Assembly: GCA_940337035.1 (NCBI GenBank)
Contig: CALNHX010001917.1
Span: 1-64,000, forward strand
Direction of reading: 5' to 3'
Source of the DNA: Agriotes lineatus
Lineage: Eukaryota > Arthropoda > Insecta > Coleoptera > Elateridae
Length of the DNA: 64,000 bases
The notes beneath the pieces are model-generated. The model made no database searches and was not told the DNA's origin. It was given only the letters and a program-made list of their open reading frames with translations. Position numbers and translations under genes: made by a program. This document shows, piece by piece, positions 53,987 through 64,000 of the stretch (position 1 is its first letter; every line of letters starts with the position of its first letter).

Positions 53987-54995
53987 TTACATGAGGAGCA
54001 AACGCCCGGTGGCATTCCTCCTAATAAATTTTCTTACAAATGTATATGGAAAATACAGGTACAAATTAGAAGCGGTAAAGAAGATCCAAAGGCTTGAAAC
54101 GTGTAAGTCTAGGCACTTGGTCACTGTTATCAAGCAGAGGGGATTAGGGTGCAGCTCTAATCGCTGAAGATACTTAGCACTACACTGCACTACTTCTTCT
54201 TTAACAGATTTGATATTAAGGTCTTCTCTGATTTCTTTATTTGGGATATAGTAGGGGGCATCACAGATGGTACGAAGAGTCTTCGACTGAAACCGTTCCA
54301 GTATCTCAATGTTAGAGTTTGACGCAGTGCCCCAAAGCTGGATTCCATAACTCCAGATTGGCTTTAGTACGGTTTTATAGACCAGGAGTTTATTGGAGAG
54401 AGACAGCTTGGAGTTACGACCTAGTAACCAGTAATAGGACTTGAATTTTAAGTTTAGCTGTTTTCTCTTAGTCCAGATATGGGTTCTCCATGTTAATGTT
54501 TTGTCGAGGTGCAGTCCTAAATACTTCGCACAATCTGTTTGCGGTAAGGCTTGATTATTCGTTGTAACCTTCACGACAAGGCGTGCGATTGGGTATGAGT
54601 TCTTCGTCTTCAGTGATGGAGGAGAGCCGTTTAAGGAACATACGTTCAAAAAGTTTGGAGAACAGTGAAAACAAACTTATGGGTCTGTAGGAGGTTGGGT
54701 CATTGCTCGGTTTCCCAGGCTTCAGGATTAAGACACCTTGGGCGACCTTCCACTGGGCTGGAAAAATTCCTGTCCGAAGAATACTATTGAAGATCAGCAT
54801 TATTAATCTGACAGCTTTAGGAGGCAATTCTTTAAGTATTCGCCCAGTAATTAAGTCATATCCTGAAGTTTTTCTACAATTTGTTCGAGTAGCAATCATT
54901 GTTTCAACTTCTGCAATAAAGAAGGGTTTAATGGGAGGTGAAAGTTGAAAAGGGGCTAACAGGAAGGGGTAACAGTTTACTATACTTTGAAACAC
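53987..54995 (-). pseudogene. Jockey-type LINE with the RT core deleted
   Basis: On the - strand the first part has FQLSPPIKPF, TSGYDLITGRILKELP, WKVAQGVLILKPGK and SYRPISLFSLFSKLFERM, the RT blocks before the catalytic core, to about 54,600. The reading then jumps to LPQTDCAKYLGLHLDKTLTW, the thumb, followed by YKTVLKPIWSYGIQLWGTA and the usual C-terminus. The whole segment with the two catalytic Asp blocks is absent, so an internal deletion of several hundred bases is inferred near 54,570-54,610. It is related to, but clearly different from, the LINE at 2.8-8.6 kb. Confidence 0.8.
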
Positions 54996-55311
54996 TAAAA
55001 ATAAGGTAATTTTTTTGAATATCTAGAAAATTGCCATGCAGAACAAAAAGTAAGTACAGAGAAGTCGGCGGAAAGGCGTTTTTAAATACAAAACCTACAA
55101 AAATCCATCAGAAATTCCGAAAAACATGAAAATCAACGAAGAAATGACATTAAAGACGTCATTTTATTTCGGTGTGCATGAAAAGCAGACTGTAGCTCGA
55201 ATATGTTACTAAAGCTCAAAAAACACGAGGGGCGGCACCCATTAATATAAAATAAATAGATAGAATGGAGGAACACTGTAGTATAGTAGACCACAACCTT
55301 TTATTCCATTT

Positions 55312-56285
55312 TTAAATACATATCTTGATCTTGAAATTAGAAACATCATTGAGGTGAACGGTACAGTTCTCCTGCCGCCTTAAAGAACGCAGCAACGAGC
55401 TGTTCAGTCCCGTGCTGGCGCTTAAAAAGATACTCCGCCAAATACCCCACAAAGTGGGGTTCCATCCGGCCATAACGGGGAATTCCGCCACGAACGTTTC
55501 TCTATGTCCTCTCGATGTTCTGCGTGTGTACGGGGGCATCATCGTGGTTAACAAACTCCACCGAATGGTTAACTTTTAAGTGGCGGAATCCCTCGTTCTT
55601 CAAAATGTCGTATGCCTTCCAACAGTCGGATATTATAATTGATCCGGGCAAAATCCAGCGCTTGATGACATCTAACAAAATTACAGTGTCTCTTGGGGGT
55701 ACGGGAACCAGGAATACACGTTTACTTTCTCTCTCAAAACCTCCAAAAACCCACTGGCCTTCTATACGCCTACCCCTGTTATATTTACGCTTCCCAAATT
55801 TTGCCTCGTCAATCTCAACAACTACACCCGGTCCCCCCAACTTCTCGGATTTCGTCATAACCCAATCCACATACACTTCGCGGCAGAAGGACGACCAGTC
55901 GACGATGGTTTTGGAAGACCATTTCAGTTCATTTATAATGTACTGTTGGCGTAGATATGGATGCCTACATCACATCACCACGAAGTATGCAAGTTCTTTA
56001 ATGGTGCACGACTTTTCGAAAAAAATGTGTCCGCCCTCGCACAATTCACAAATTTGCACTGCACTTTGCGCTTTTTCTTTTTTTGAGCGGACCGATCCTC
56101 CTGTCTCACTCGACGGCAGTAGTGGTACAACCCGTTGATGTTAAGTTTTGCACTATCTCCACAAGTAGGGCACGTCCTCTCCCTCCGAAAGACACCGTGA
56201 TCTACCAGAAAATCAATGAGCTTCTTCCTGTCCGAAAACGTTAATACCGCTCTCCATGTGGTAATTTGACATGAACCGCAGCCAG
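55312..56285 (-). pseudogene. Merlin/ISXO2-type transposase
   Basis: On the - strand a zinc-ribbon part (CPTCG and HYCRR, about 56,100-56,170) precedes the catalytic domain: VVVEIDEAKFGKRKYNRG, EGQWVFGGFERESKRVFLV, SIIISDCWKAYDIL and HVKAP-like continuation after DDAPVHTQNIER. EIDE and SDCW hold the two Asp, and the HTQNIE segment holds the third residue, as in ISXO2-like DDE transposases of Merlin elements. A frameshift at about 55,515-55,550 and several stops in the N-terminal half disable it. Terminal repeats were not identified. The stretches 55,000-55,310 and 56,290-57,470 have no recognised gene. Confidence 0.75.
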
Positions 56286-57474
56286 ACGCAATAATGTTAA
56301 ACCACTTAGCTCAAATGTCAAAATGTGACGTTTAAAAGGTTAAGTGCACCGAGAAATGTCAGATTATTGTTTTTGTTGAAATTTAACGCAATTTCAAATA
56401 AATCAATACATAAAGTAAGTTTATTTCTGGAAGTTTTAATTAATACAGATAAAGTTAACAAGCAGAACTAGTAGGGTGATGTTATATAAATTTCAGTATT
56501 AACTAATAGATGTAAGTACCAGCTTAAAGTATTGGGAAAAATGCAGGGTAAAAATTCGGTGCACTGTCCGGTCTAATGCGCATGCACAAAAATGTAACAG
56601 TGACCATAAAAATGTAACGTTGAACAGACTCTCTTTCGTATTCTTTCTCTAAAAAAAAACATCAAGACCTAACAACTAACATAAACCATTAACCTGAACC
56701 ACCGCCGAGAGCGCAACAACATTGCTTTACACATTACAAGACGATAGCGGCACCCACAACATTTTGAAGTACACGCTGATCGAACTATAAACCTTACTTC
56801 GCTCACAGCGCATGCGCAATAGACCGTACGGTGCACCGAATTTCACCCAAATGCAGTATTGTGGACCACTCTAAAGCAGTTCTCTTTGTAACAGCAGCAG
56901 CAGCAATTTGAAGTACCATTCCTGGAGCTAGTAATATAGATGGGTAGTAAGTACACACAAACCTTAAACTGCAGCTAACCTAAAATAGCTCCTGGGCATG
57001 AGACAGAAGTGGTCTAGGATGCTGCATTTTAACCAAAGTTGTTTACTAGAGGCCTCTATACTTTTATACTCGTTGGGGCTGCGTCACACCGTTTAGGGTA
57101 TTTTAATGACAGTTGGCAACGTAGCTATCACTGGAAGTGTCAATTGTGTTAGTTGAGGTGCATTTTAGTTTGCTATTTACTTAGTGAAAATATACATTTT
57201 TTGCCTCTTCCGACAACAGATTCGAGTTCAGCAGGCCGTAAACCATAGGAATAGTGCAAAACCGCTTCCAAAAGTTGCAATTTAGGAGTTTCAAGCTAAA
57301 GTAAATATTTACCCCTTTTTCTATAGGGATTTCAAAAAACCCCGGTTTTAGCGTTTCATGCTAAACTAAACTGTTACCATTGCCAGTAATTACTTATTGC
57401 ATAAAAAATAAAACTAATTTTGTTGCTACCAAGACTGAAACCTAGAACAGAAGTGCATTGCAGTGAACGGTGTG

Positions 57475-58550
57475 TTAATAACATTCTCTATTCTCAAACA
57501 GATGGTCTTGCTATGGGTAATAATCTCAGCCCACTCCTAGCCGATATTTTTATGGATAATCTTGAATCCCAATTCCTAAACTCCGATGATCCAGTTGTCA
57601 AAAATATTGTTTTCTGGGTAAGATATGTAGATGATTGTTTTTGTGTAGTTAAAAATTTTTATTTCAACATATTAGATTCTATTTTAAATTCTCTTAATAA
57701 TTGTCATTCTAATATAAAATTCACCCACGAACTTGAATCAAATAATCAACTAAACTTCTTAGATTTAACAGTAATTAAAAATGTTAATGACATATCATTT
57801 AAAATATATCGGAAGCCCACTCATACTGATCATTGTATAAACTATCATTCTAATCACCCTATATGCCATAAAACAGCTTTCTTTTTTTCTATGTTTCATC
57901 GTCTACATATCGTACCCCTCTCTTACGAAGATTACGTGTTAGAACTTAAAACATTACTATATATTGCCATAAAGAACGACTTCCCCATATATATCATCAG
58001 AAAAATTTTCGAACAAAAGAGAAAGCGTATATTTGATTCCTTCTGCTACCCTATAATTTCTCCACCTATACCCAAACCTTATTTCTCCATTCCTTTTGTG
58101 GGAAAAATTTCATATTCTTTCAAAAAATTATTTGCTAGTAATGATTTTAATGTTACTTTTTCCAATTTTTTCAATTTACAAACTCTCTTGGTGCGAAATA
58201 AAGACCAAATTGGCTCCCTAAAGAAAAATGGCGTTTATAGCTTGACTTGCAATTGTGGAGCTACATATATAGGACAGACCGGTAGAGCTTTCAACATCAG
58301 AATTAGCGAACATCTTAATTGCATTAGAAAATTCAAAATTGAATCGAACTTTGCTGTACATATCAACGAAAACGATCATAATTTCGATAGGGAGTCTTTT
58401 TGTAGAATCTTACATTATTTCGATAAGGGAGTGAAGCTCAACATTGCTGAGTGTTTGGAGATCGTTTTGTCTAATAAGTCTCAGGTCAATTTAAACGATC
58501 AATTAATATTTGCAGGATCGGAGTATTTTAAAAGTTTGCCGATCCCTTAA
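57475..58550 (+). pseudogene. Penelope RT/GIY-YIG, 5'-truncated copy
   Basis: The frame contains LAMGNNLSPLLADIFMDN, FWVRYVDDCFCVV (YVDD) and LNFLDLTVIKN, then the GIY-YIG domain with GVYSLTCNCGATYIGQTGRA and RISEHLNCIR. It ends at a TAA at 58,548-58,550. The sequence before 57,475 is unrelated to the full copy, although the frame continues back to 57,420. It is the downstream 357 codons of the full protein. Confidence 0.9.
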
Positions 58551-58845
58551 GTATTTTTAATGGGGTCCCGTTCGCTTTTTACAATTTCTTTTATCGGCGC
58601 GCATGTTCCGCTGTATTTGTTTGCCAGTGCTAGTCAACGCACCGTGGCAATTGTAGCGTGTTTGTGCTGTTTATTTGTGATTTTGTTTGGTTGTTAATTG
58701 TAAGTCATTTTTAGTTTGTTATAAAGTGTGTTTAATTGTCAATTATTTTGTAGAACGTCCCCTGAAGATGGCATAAGCCGAAAACGTTCGGGAATTTTTT
58801 AAAAATATATGTAGATCAAGACAACATCTTTAGTTTTATTAATAT
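58551..58845 (+). repeat. Penelope tail, copy 1 (leader of copy 2)
   Basis: It is nearly identical to 61,668-61,962. It contains the hammerhead-like motif at 58,754-58,790 and ends TTTTATTAATAT just before the ATG of the second copy at 58,851. Confidence 0.85.
58754..58790 (+). ncRNA. hammerhead-like motif, copy 1
   Basis: The order is AACGTC, CTGAAGA (58,762-58,768), TGGC-ATAA-GCC as a short stem, GAAA (58,780-58,783) and ACGTT. The two conserved core segments and stem II are in hammerhead order, and AACGT/ACGTT can form an outer stem. The register next to GAAA has mismatches, so it may be degenerate. Penelope-like elements are known to encode such ribozymes. Confidence 0.4.
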
Positions 58846-58850
58846 TTAAA

Positions 58851-61667
58851 ATGGTCCACGACAACGATTTTCGTATTATTAATTTATTACAAGCCAGTCT
58901 AGCTTCTAAAATCGATTATTTTCACCATCTTTGGCAGAAGAAGACTAAGAACGAACTGAGATTATGGTTCTTAAAAAGTTGCAAGCAAAACAATTTGATA
59001 CCAAATTTTATAAAGATTAGAACAGGTGTTACTAATTCCACTACCAGAAAGGTAACATCGAAAGCCGCCAAAATTTGGCTGAATTTGGAAATAAAACAGG
59101 CTTATTCCAAACGAGATCAACTGTTTTTGAACATTAAATTGTTACACTGCAACTTAGCTTACCATCTTCATCCCATTGAATGGGATTTTTTGGACAACGA
59201 CGTTCGAGATAAGTCTTTCACTGCATCCGTTCTTCTAAAACAGAATTTGACAAAGAAGTTAAATATACTTATATCATCCAAAGTTCAAACTAATAACATA
59301 CATATTATGCAACCAATAGCTCCGTTAAATAACATAACCAACAATCCAACCAGCGCTACATCCCCCGTTTCGGACAATCTCCAGGTAACGGCACGTGTCG
59401 AGGTCGTTAACTCCTTATCCACATCAGCTGTAGCTATATCACAAGTACCAGCAATCACAACCACTCCGAGCATCAAGAACGACACATCAAACCAGTCACC
59501 ACGCATGAAAAATAACGATATCGACGAAGATTTTTTATTACCACCATTGCTTCGTAATACAAACAACTCTCCAACTTTGAATACCGATTTGGCTACTCCT
59601 AATGTTATTGAACCGATTCCGTTATTTTCCCGAGAACAACAATGCCCTTCTGGCTATTTTAACTTAACATATAATATTAATCACGTTTTTAATGGACCTT
59701 TTAAAGAAACTTTTAATTTTCACCCTAGACTTCTAAACCTCAGTGGTGTTCAGCTTGACTCTTCTGAAATTAAATTGTTGAACTTAGGCTTGGGATTTTC
59801 GCCCCCTCAGAATTTAAATGTAGCTTCAATAAAATCTTTAGCTATTTCTACGGAGTTCATTATCGAACGCTCCAAGATAGAGAGTCCTAATCTTTACAGA
59901 TCTAAATGCCTTAAAATATTTTCTGAGGGGCAGAAAAATGTTGAGTCTTCTTTCAACAATACTATAAAATCATTGAAGGAAAAATTGAAAACAGAAAATG
60001 TCATGATAACGAAGGCTGATAAAGGTAATTGTGTGATATTATTAAATCGAGATTTGTACATTGAAAAAGTAAACACTTTCCTAACCGAAAATAATTTTAA
60101 AGTAACTAAAAAATCCGTAATAAATAAATTTATTGTAGAATTAAAGGCAGTCATCAATAAACATGCACATTTAGGAATGTATTATAAAAATCAAATATTA
60201 GAAATAAACCCACAAATTCCTAGACTATACGGCCTCCCAAAAATCCATAAAGGCGATAATTGGCCCATTAGACCAGTCAATTCGTTCACTAAGTCCTACA
60301 CTTATAAACTTGCCTCATTTTTAGATAAGAAACTCAAAGAATTATTAAATGTTAACTTCAAATATAGTATAAAAAATAGTAGTCAATTCATAAGCAAACT
60401 TAATTCTTTAACTTTCGAACGTAACTTAACCTTTATTTCTTTTGACGTTACAAATTTATTCACATCAGTTCCTATTTTAGATTGCATAAACATTATTAAA
60501 GATAAGTTAATAAATAGTGCAATTTCAGACGCAGAATTAGAAGCAATAATGGATCTTTTGGATATATGCCTACGACAAAATTTCTTTACTTTTAATAACA
60601 TTCTCTATTCTCAAACAGATGGTCTTGCTATGGGTAATAATCTCAGCCCACTCCTAGCCGATATTTTTATGGATAATCTTGAATCTCAATTCCTAAACTC
60701 CGATGATCCAGTTGTCAAAAATATTGTTTTCTGGGTAAGATATGTAGATGATTGTTTTTGTGTAGTTAAAAATTTTTATTTCAACATATTAGATTCTATT
60801 TTAAATTCTCTTAATAATTGTCATTCTAATATAAAATTCACCCACGAATTTGAATCAAATAATCAACTAAACTTCTTAGATTTAACAGTAATTAAAAATG
60901 TTAATGACATATCATTTAAAATATATCGGAAGCCCACTCATACTGATCATTGTATAAACTATCATTCTAATCACCCTATATGCCATAAAACAGCTTTCTT
61001 TTTTTCTATGTTTCATCGTCTACATATCGTACCCCTCTCTTACGAAGATTACGTGTTAGAACTTAAAACATTACTATATATTGCCATAAAGAACGACTTC
61101 CCCATATATATCATCAGAAAAATTTTCGAACAAAAGAGAAAGCGTATATTTGATTCCTTCTGCTACCCTATAATTTCTCCACCTATACCCAAACCTTATT
61201 TCTCCATTCCTTTTGTGGGAAAAATTTCATATTCTTTCAAAAAATTATTTGCTAGTAATGATTTTAATGTTACTTTTTCCAATTTTTTCAATTTACAAAC
61301 TCTCTTGGTGCGAAATAAAGACCAAATTGGCTCCCTAAAGAAAAATGGCGTTTATAGCTTGACTTGCAATTGTGGAGCTACATATATAGGACAGACCGGT
61401 AGAGCTTTCAACATCAGAATTAGCGAACATCTTAATTGCATTAGAAAATTCAAAATTGAATCGAACTTTGCTGTACATATCAACGAAAACGATCATAATT
61501 TCGATAGGGAGTCTTTTTGTAGAATCTTACATTATTTCGATAAGGGAGTGAAGCTCAACATTGCTGAGTGTTTGGAGATCGTTTTGTCTAATAAGTCTCA
61601 GGTCAATTTAAACGATCAATTAATATTTGCAGGATCGGAGTATTTTAAAAGTTTGCCGATCCCTTAA
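58851..61667 (+). CDS. Penelope-like reverse transcriptase with GIY-YIG nuclease
   Basis: The 938-codon frame is intact. The N-terminal 250 residues include a conserved helical part (KNELRLWFLKSCKQNN) and a Ser/Thr/Asn-rich linker. RT blocks are: MITKADKGNCVILLNRDLY, PQIPRLYGLPKIHKGD with PIRPVNS, FISFDVTNLFTSVPI (first Asp), GLAMGNNLSPLLADIFMDNL and WVRYVDDCFCVV (YVDD, about residue 630), LNFLDLTV and YRKPTHTDHCINYHSNHP. The C-terminal GIY-YIG endonuclease has GVYSLTC, TYIGQTGRAF, RISEH and NFAVHINENDHNF. The Cys pair CNCG before the YIG half is typical. Such proteins reverse-transcribe the element at a nick made by the GIY-YIG domain. The element looks potentially functional. Confidence 0.95.
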   Translation: MVHDNDFRIINLLQASLASKIDYFHHLWQKKTKNELRLWFLKSCKQNNLIPNFIKIRTGVTNSTTRKVTSKAAKIWLNLEIKQAYSKRDQLFLNIKLLHCNLAYHLHPIEWDFLDNDVRDKSFTASVLLKQNLTKKLNILISSKVQTNNIHIMQPIAPLNNITNNPTSATSPVSDNLQVTARVEVVNSLSTSAVAISQVPAITTTPSIKNDTSNQSPRMKNNDIDEDFLLPPLLRNTNNSPTLNTDLATPNVIEPIPLFSREQQCPSGYFNLTYNINHVFNGPFKETFNFHPRLLNLSGVQLDSSEIKLLNLGLGFSPPQNLNVASIKSLAISTEFIIERSKIESPNLYRSKCLKIFSEGQKNVESSFNNTIKSLKEKLKTENVMITKADKGNCVILLNRDLYIEKVNTFLTENNFKVTKKSVINKFIVELKAVINKHAHLGMYYKNQILEINPQIPRLYGLPKIHKGDNWPIRPVNSFTKSYTYKLASFLDKKLKELLNVNFKYSIKNSSQFISKLNSLTFERNLTFISFDVTNLFTSVPILDCINIIKDKLINSAISDAELEAIMDLLDICLRQNFFTFNNILYSQTDGLAMGNNLSPLLADIFMDNLESQFLNSDDPVVKNIVFWVRYVDDCFCVVKNFYFNILDSILNSLNNCHSNIKFTHEFESNNQLNFLDLTVIKNVNDISFKIYRKPTHTDHCINYHSNHPICHKTAFFFSMFHRLHIVPLSYEDYVLELKTLLYIAIKNDFPIYIIRKIFEQKRKRIFDSFCYPIISPPIPKPYFSIPFVGKISYSFKKLFASNDFNVTFSNFFNLQTLLVRNKDQIGSLKKNGVYSLTCNCGATYIGQTGRAFNIRISEHLNCIRKFKIESNFAVHINENDHNFDRESFCRILHYFDKGVKLNIAECLEIVLSNKSQVNLNDQLIFAGSEYFKSLPIP

Positions 61668-61962
61668 GTATTTTTAATGGGGTCCCGTTCGCTTTTTACA
61701 ATTTCTTTTATCGGCGCGCATGTTCCGCTGTATTTGTTTGCCAGTGCTAGTCAACCCACCGTGGCAATTGTAGCGTGTTTGTGCTGTTTATTTGTGATTT
61801 TGTTTGGTTGTTAATTGTAAGTCATTTTTAGTTTGTTATAAAGTGTGTTTAATTGTCAATTATTTTGTAGAACGTCCCCTGAAGATGGCATAAGCCGAAA
61901 ACGTTCGGGAATTTTTTAAAAATATATGTGGATCAAGACAACATCTTTAGTTTTATTAATAT
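61668..61962 (+). repeat. Penelope tail, copy 2, with hammerhead-like motif
   Basis: The same tail follows the full copy. CTGAAGA is at 61,879-61,885 and GAAA at 61,897-61,900, unchanged from copy 1. Similarity ends at TTAATAT 61,962. The stretch 61,963-62,268 has no gene. Confidence 0.8.
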
Positions 61963-62270
61963 GAAGGAAGTAAAGTTCAAGGTGCTACACTCCGTTTAGA
62001 AGTTTGACCTGAGACTCTGCATATTAGGGCCGAATGTGTATAACATAATATTCAGTATCAACATTTAAAATCAATATATCAAACTAATAAAAAAGTCAAT
62101 TTTATTGCAGATTCTGGGAGAAACAATCAGATTTCAACGAGGAGCATTCAATTTTAAATGCTTGGAAATGAATTTGATTTCTTTCAGCTTCAATATAGCT
62201 AATGTTTTGGGTATACCTATAACCATCAGTTTCCCTTGATTGTTTACTTTACATTTAAAAACATGATATA

Positions 62271-63004
62271 CAGTGTGTCCGCGGATTGAGTTCACATAAG
62301 GTGTAAATGACAAAATATTTTCGAGTTAGACGTTAATATTCTAGTAATCGCTAGTGCTTGTTCTCAAACCAAGATTTGGAGAAAATCAATCAAATTAATT
62401 AGTATACAGGGTGTTTTCAGAATCAATTTTTAAAAAATGACCAAGAATAAACTACCTTTATTAGAAGAGATAACAAAAAAAAGTATTAATAAAAGTTCTT
62501 TAGAATTGAGAGTAATGGCAGACTCTCAATTTTCAGACAAATTGGCTTACTTTAATTTTTTTAAAATATTTTTTGGTTTTTTATACCAACATACTTTTTT
62601 TCGTGGCTGTAGGAGGCATTCTTACTGGTTCTTAAACTAAGATGTTAAAAAGATAATAGAGTGCCTCCTACAGCTATAATAAAAGGTATGTTGGTATAAA
62701 TAATCCAAAAATTTAAAAAAGTTAAGGTAGGCCGATTATCTGAAAATTGAGAGTCTGTCATTACTCTTAATTCTAAATAACTTTTTTACTACTTTTTTTT
62801 GTTATCTCTTCTAATAAAGGTAGTTTACTCTCTGCAATTTTTTAAAAATTGATCCTAAAAACACCCTGTATATTAATGAATTTGATTGATTTTCTCAATA
62901 TCTTAGTTTGAGAACAAGCATTAGCGATTCCTAAAATATTAACGTCTAACTCGAAAATGTTTTGTCATTTACACCTTATGTGAACTCAATCCGCGGACAC
63001 ACTG
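62271..63004. mobile_element. outer palindromic Tc1/mariner-type MITE
   Basis: It starts CAGTGTGTCCGCGGATTGAG and ends with the complement. TA flanks it at 62,269-62,270 and 63,005-63,006. Without the inner element it would be about 270 bases, almost all palindrome. Confidence 0.9.
62407..62868. mobile_element. inner palindromic Tc1/mariner-type MITE
   Basis: The 462-base element starts CAGGGTGTTTTCAGAATC and ends ACACCCTG. TA flanks it at 62,405-62,406 and 62,869-62,870. Its arms (about 200 bases) are inverted copies. It is inserted at the TA in the middle of the outer palindrome. Confidence 0.88.
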
Positions 63005-63006
63005 TA

Positions 63007-64000
63007 TAAGAACACATTTTTCGTATTAAATTTGTGTGGTAGATAGGAAAACCTCACAATCAAAACTCATAAAGATACAGAGCGTTCAAATAAATACATA
63101 TCCTCTGATCTTATCCCGCTTATAATTTCCAAACGAGCGTCGCGCCGCTGGTTTTCAGACCGGCGAAAGGGGCAAACGCGTTGAGCGCTTAGTCACGATG
63201 CTAGTTAAGTTGAGTATAAAGAGAGATACGAACAAGCGTACAATAAAAGTCTTGTTATGGTGGGATTTGCGCGCGATGTGAAATTGCCTTATGGAAATAC
63301 TTTAACGGTCCTTGTGGCAACCCTACGGCTTTTGTTGGATCATCCATTTTCTTAGCATTAAGTTATATCAAGTTTTAATAACGTGCCGCTTGAAATATCG
63401 AACAACTTCATTGTCGAATTACATCGGATTCTGAAAGGCTTTACCGTAGCTTGTCTGCTGTCAACCCATCTATCTCGCCCACGCTGTTGCTCCTGCTCAC
63501 CCAGTGGCCATCGTAGATTCACCATTCCGATGTCCCGGAGATTGACCCCAATTTCTCGTAGAGATTCTTTGATTGTTTTTCGCTAACCCATTCTGCATTA
63601 CCGCTAAAAATATCCATTGTTTATGTATTCTCGCATGGTCATCGTCGTTCATTTCGAATGTGATACTTAGGCATTGATGTTGTACTATTTATAAGATACT
63701 GCGCATCTTCCGGCTAACGGACTCAAATTTGGAGCACATCTCCGGCTAGAATGGCTAAACGCTATTTGGCTATTGATTTTGCTGCCAGTTCGACGAATTT
63801 ATTTCTCTTAGAGTGTATTATTATGATGCCATATTTAGAAAGGTCCCCACGGCAGTAATTTGATATGCCAATCCTAAGCTGACCTCCGAAAACTTTCTTG
63901 TAATTTGTGTATGGAATATACTCATATCATATTATTTCCGTTCATTGTAAGACGCAAATTCAGTTGCATTTTTAGGAATTGTAACACTTCCAAGCAGATG
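63007..64000. other. no recognised gene
   Basis: The sequence is mixed in composition with GC-richer patches near 63,130-63,180 and 63,420-63,560. Open frames are short and without motifs. Confidence 0.45.

Larger units (their letters stand above)
57475..61962 (+). mobile_element. Penelope-like element, partial copy plus full copy in tandem
   Basis: A 1,371-bp segment at 57,475-58,845 is repeated at 60,592-61,962 (offset 3,117). I noticed only a handful of substitutions. The first copy has the RT core to the end of the ORF plus the tail; the second is complete. The tail of the first copy thus serves as leader of the second. This partial-plus-full tandem form, sometimes called a pseudo-LTR, is characteristic of Penelope-like elements. 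Confidence 0.92.

Noticed and set aside
58754..58790. The Penelope tail motif as a certain hammerhead ribozyme
   Set aside because: Pairing next to the GAAA segment is imperfect by hand, so it is kept only as hammerhead-like at moderate confidence.
1..64000. tRNA, rRNA or snRNA genes
   Set aside because: I looked for cloverleaf-like A and B boxes and conserved rRNA words and saw none convincing. A covariance scan would be decisive.

Overview
The window is AT-rich eukaryotic DNA from an insect (arthropod at least). The evidence is the mix of mobile elements: Jockey- and RTE-like LINEs, a Ty3/gypsy LTR element, a Penelope-like element, THAP/P-like, PIF/Harbinger, Merlin-like, Tc1-related and hAT/Tc1-type miniature elements, Crypton-like tyrosine recombinase pieces, short GT-AG introns and a decayed alpha-tubulin copy. 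The species cannot be named. No complete host gene was recognised; almost every coding signal is a transposable element or its wreck, many nested in one another.

Layout. 1-2.6 kb holds little beyond an inverted repeat. 2.8-8.7 kb is a Jockey-type LINE (+) split by a 3.3-kb TIR element (4198-7519) that carries a P-like transposase C-terminus and a Tc1-type MITE. 8.75-10.3 kb has a mariner-type transposase tail, a small MITE and repeat A. 10.3-14.4 kb is a PIF/Harbinger-type element (transposase on -, MADF and BESS pieces on +) interrupted by a THAP-domain P-like transposase gene whose intron holds a hAT-type MITE. 14.4-14.9 kb is the N-terminal half of a Crypton-like recombinase. 15-17.6 kb has a probable solo LTR and a 5'-truncated RTE-type LINE. 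18.1-18.5 kb is a two-exon RING-H2 candidate gene, followed by a foldback MITE, a LINE RNase H end and a three-exon Tc1-related transposase gene on the - strand (20.5-21.9 kb).

22.4-24.2 kb is a tandem array (period about 417 bp) built on a LINE linker fragment. 24.23-27.61 kb is an element with about 300-bp terminal inverted repeats around a broken gene with PIN-like and CXC-type regions; repeat B is inserted in it. The C-terminal half of a Crypton recombinase abuts its right end. 28-43 kb is mostly repeat debris: P-like MITEs, LINE ends, foldback elements with CTTCGG loops, a hAT-type MITE and a triplicated repeat.

43,352-52,234 is a nearly complete Ty3/gypsy element on the - strand with apparently identical 1,472-bp LTRs, 4-bp target duplication, PBS, PPT, gag, protease and pol. 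A textbook -1 frameshift signal lies at the gag end, and two in-frame stops interrupt the pol frame. To its right is an alpha-tubulin pseudogene joined to a LINE-like tail and broken by a second copy of the hAT-type MITE with a perfect 8-bp duplication. 54-56.3 kb has an internally deleted Jockey relative and a Merlin/ISXO2-type transposase (both -). 57.5-61.96 kb is a Penelope-like element in the partial-plus-full tandem arrangement with an intact 938-codon RT/GIY-YIG frame. 62.3-63.0 kb is one palindromic TA-flanked MITE inserted at the centre of another.
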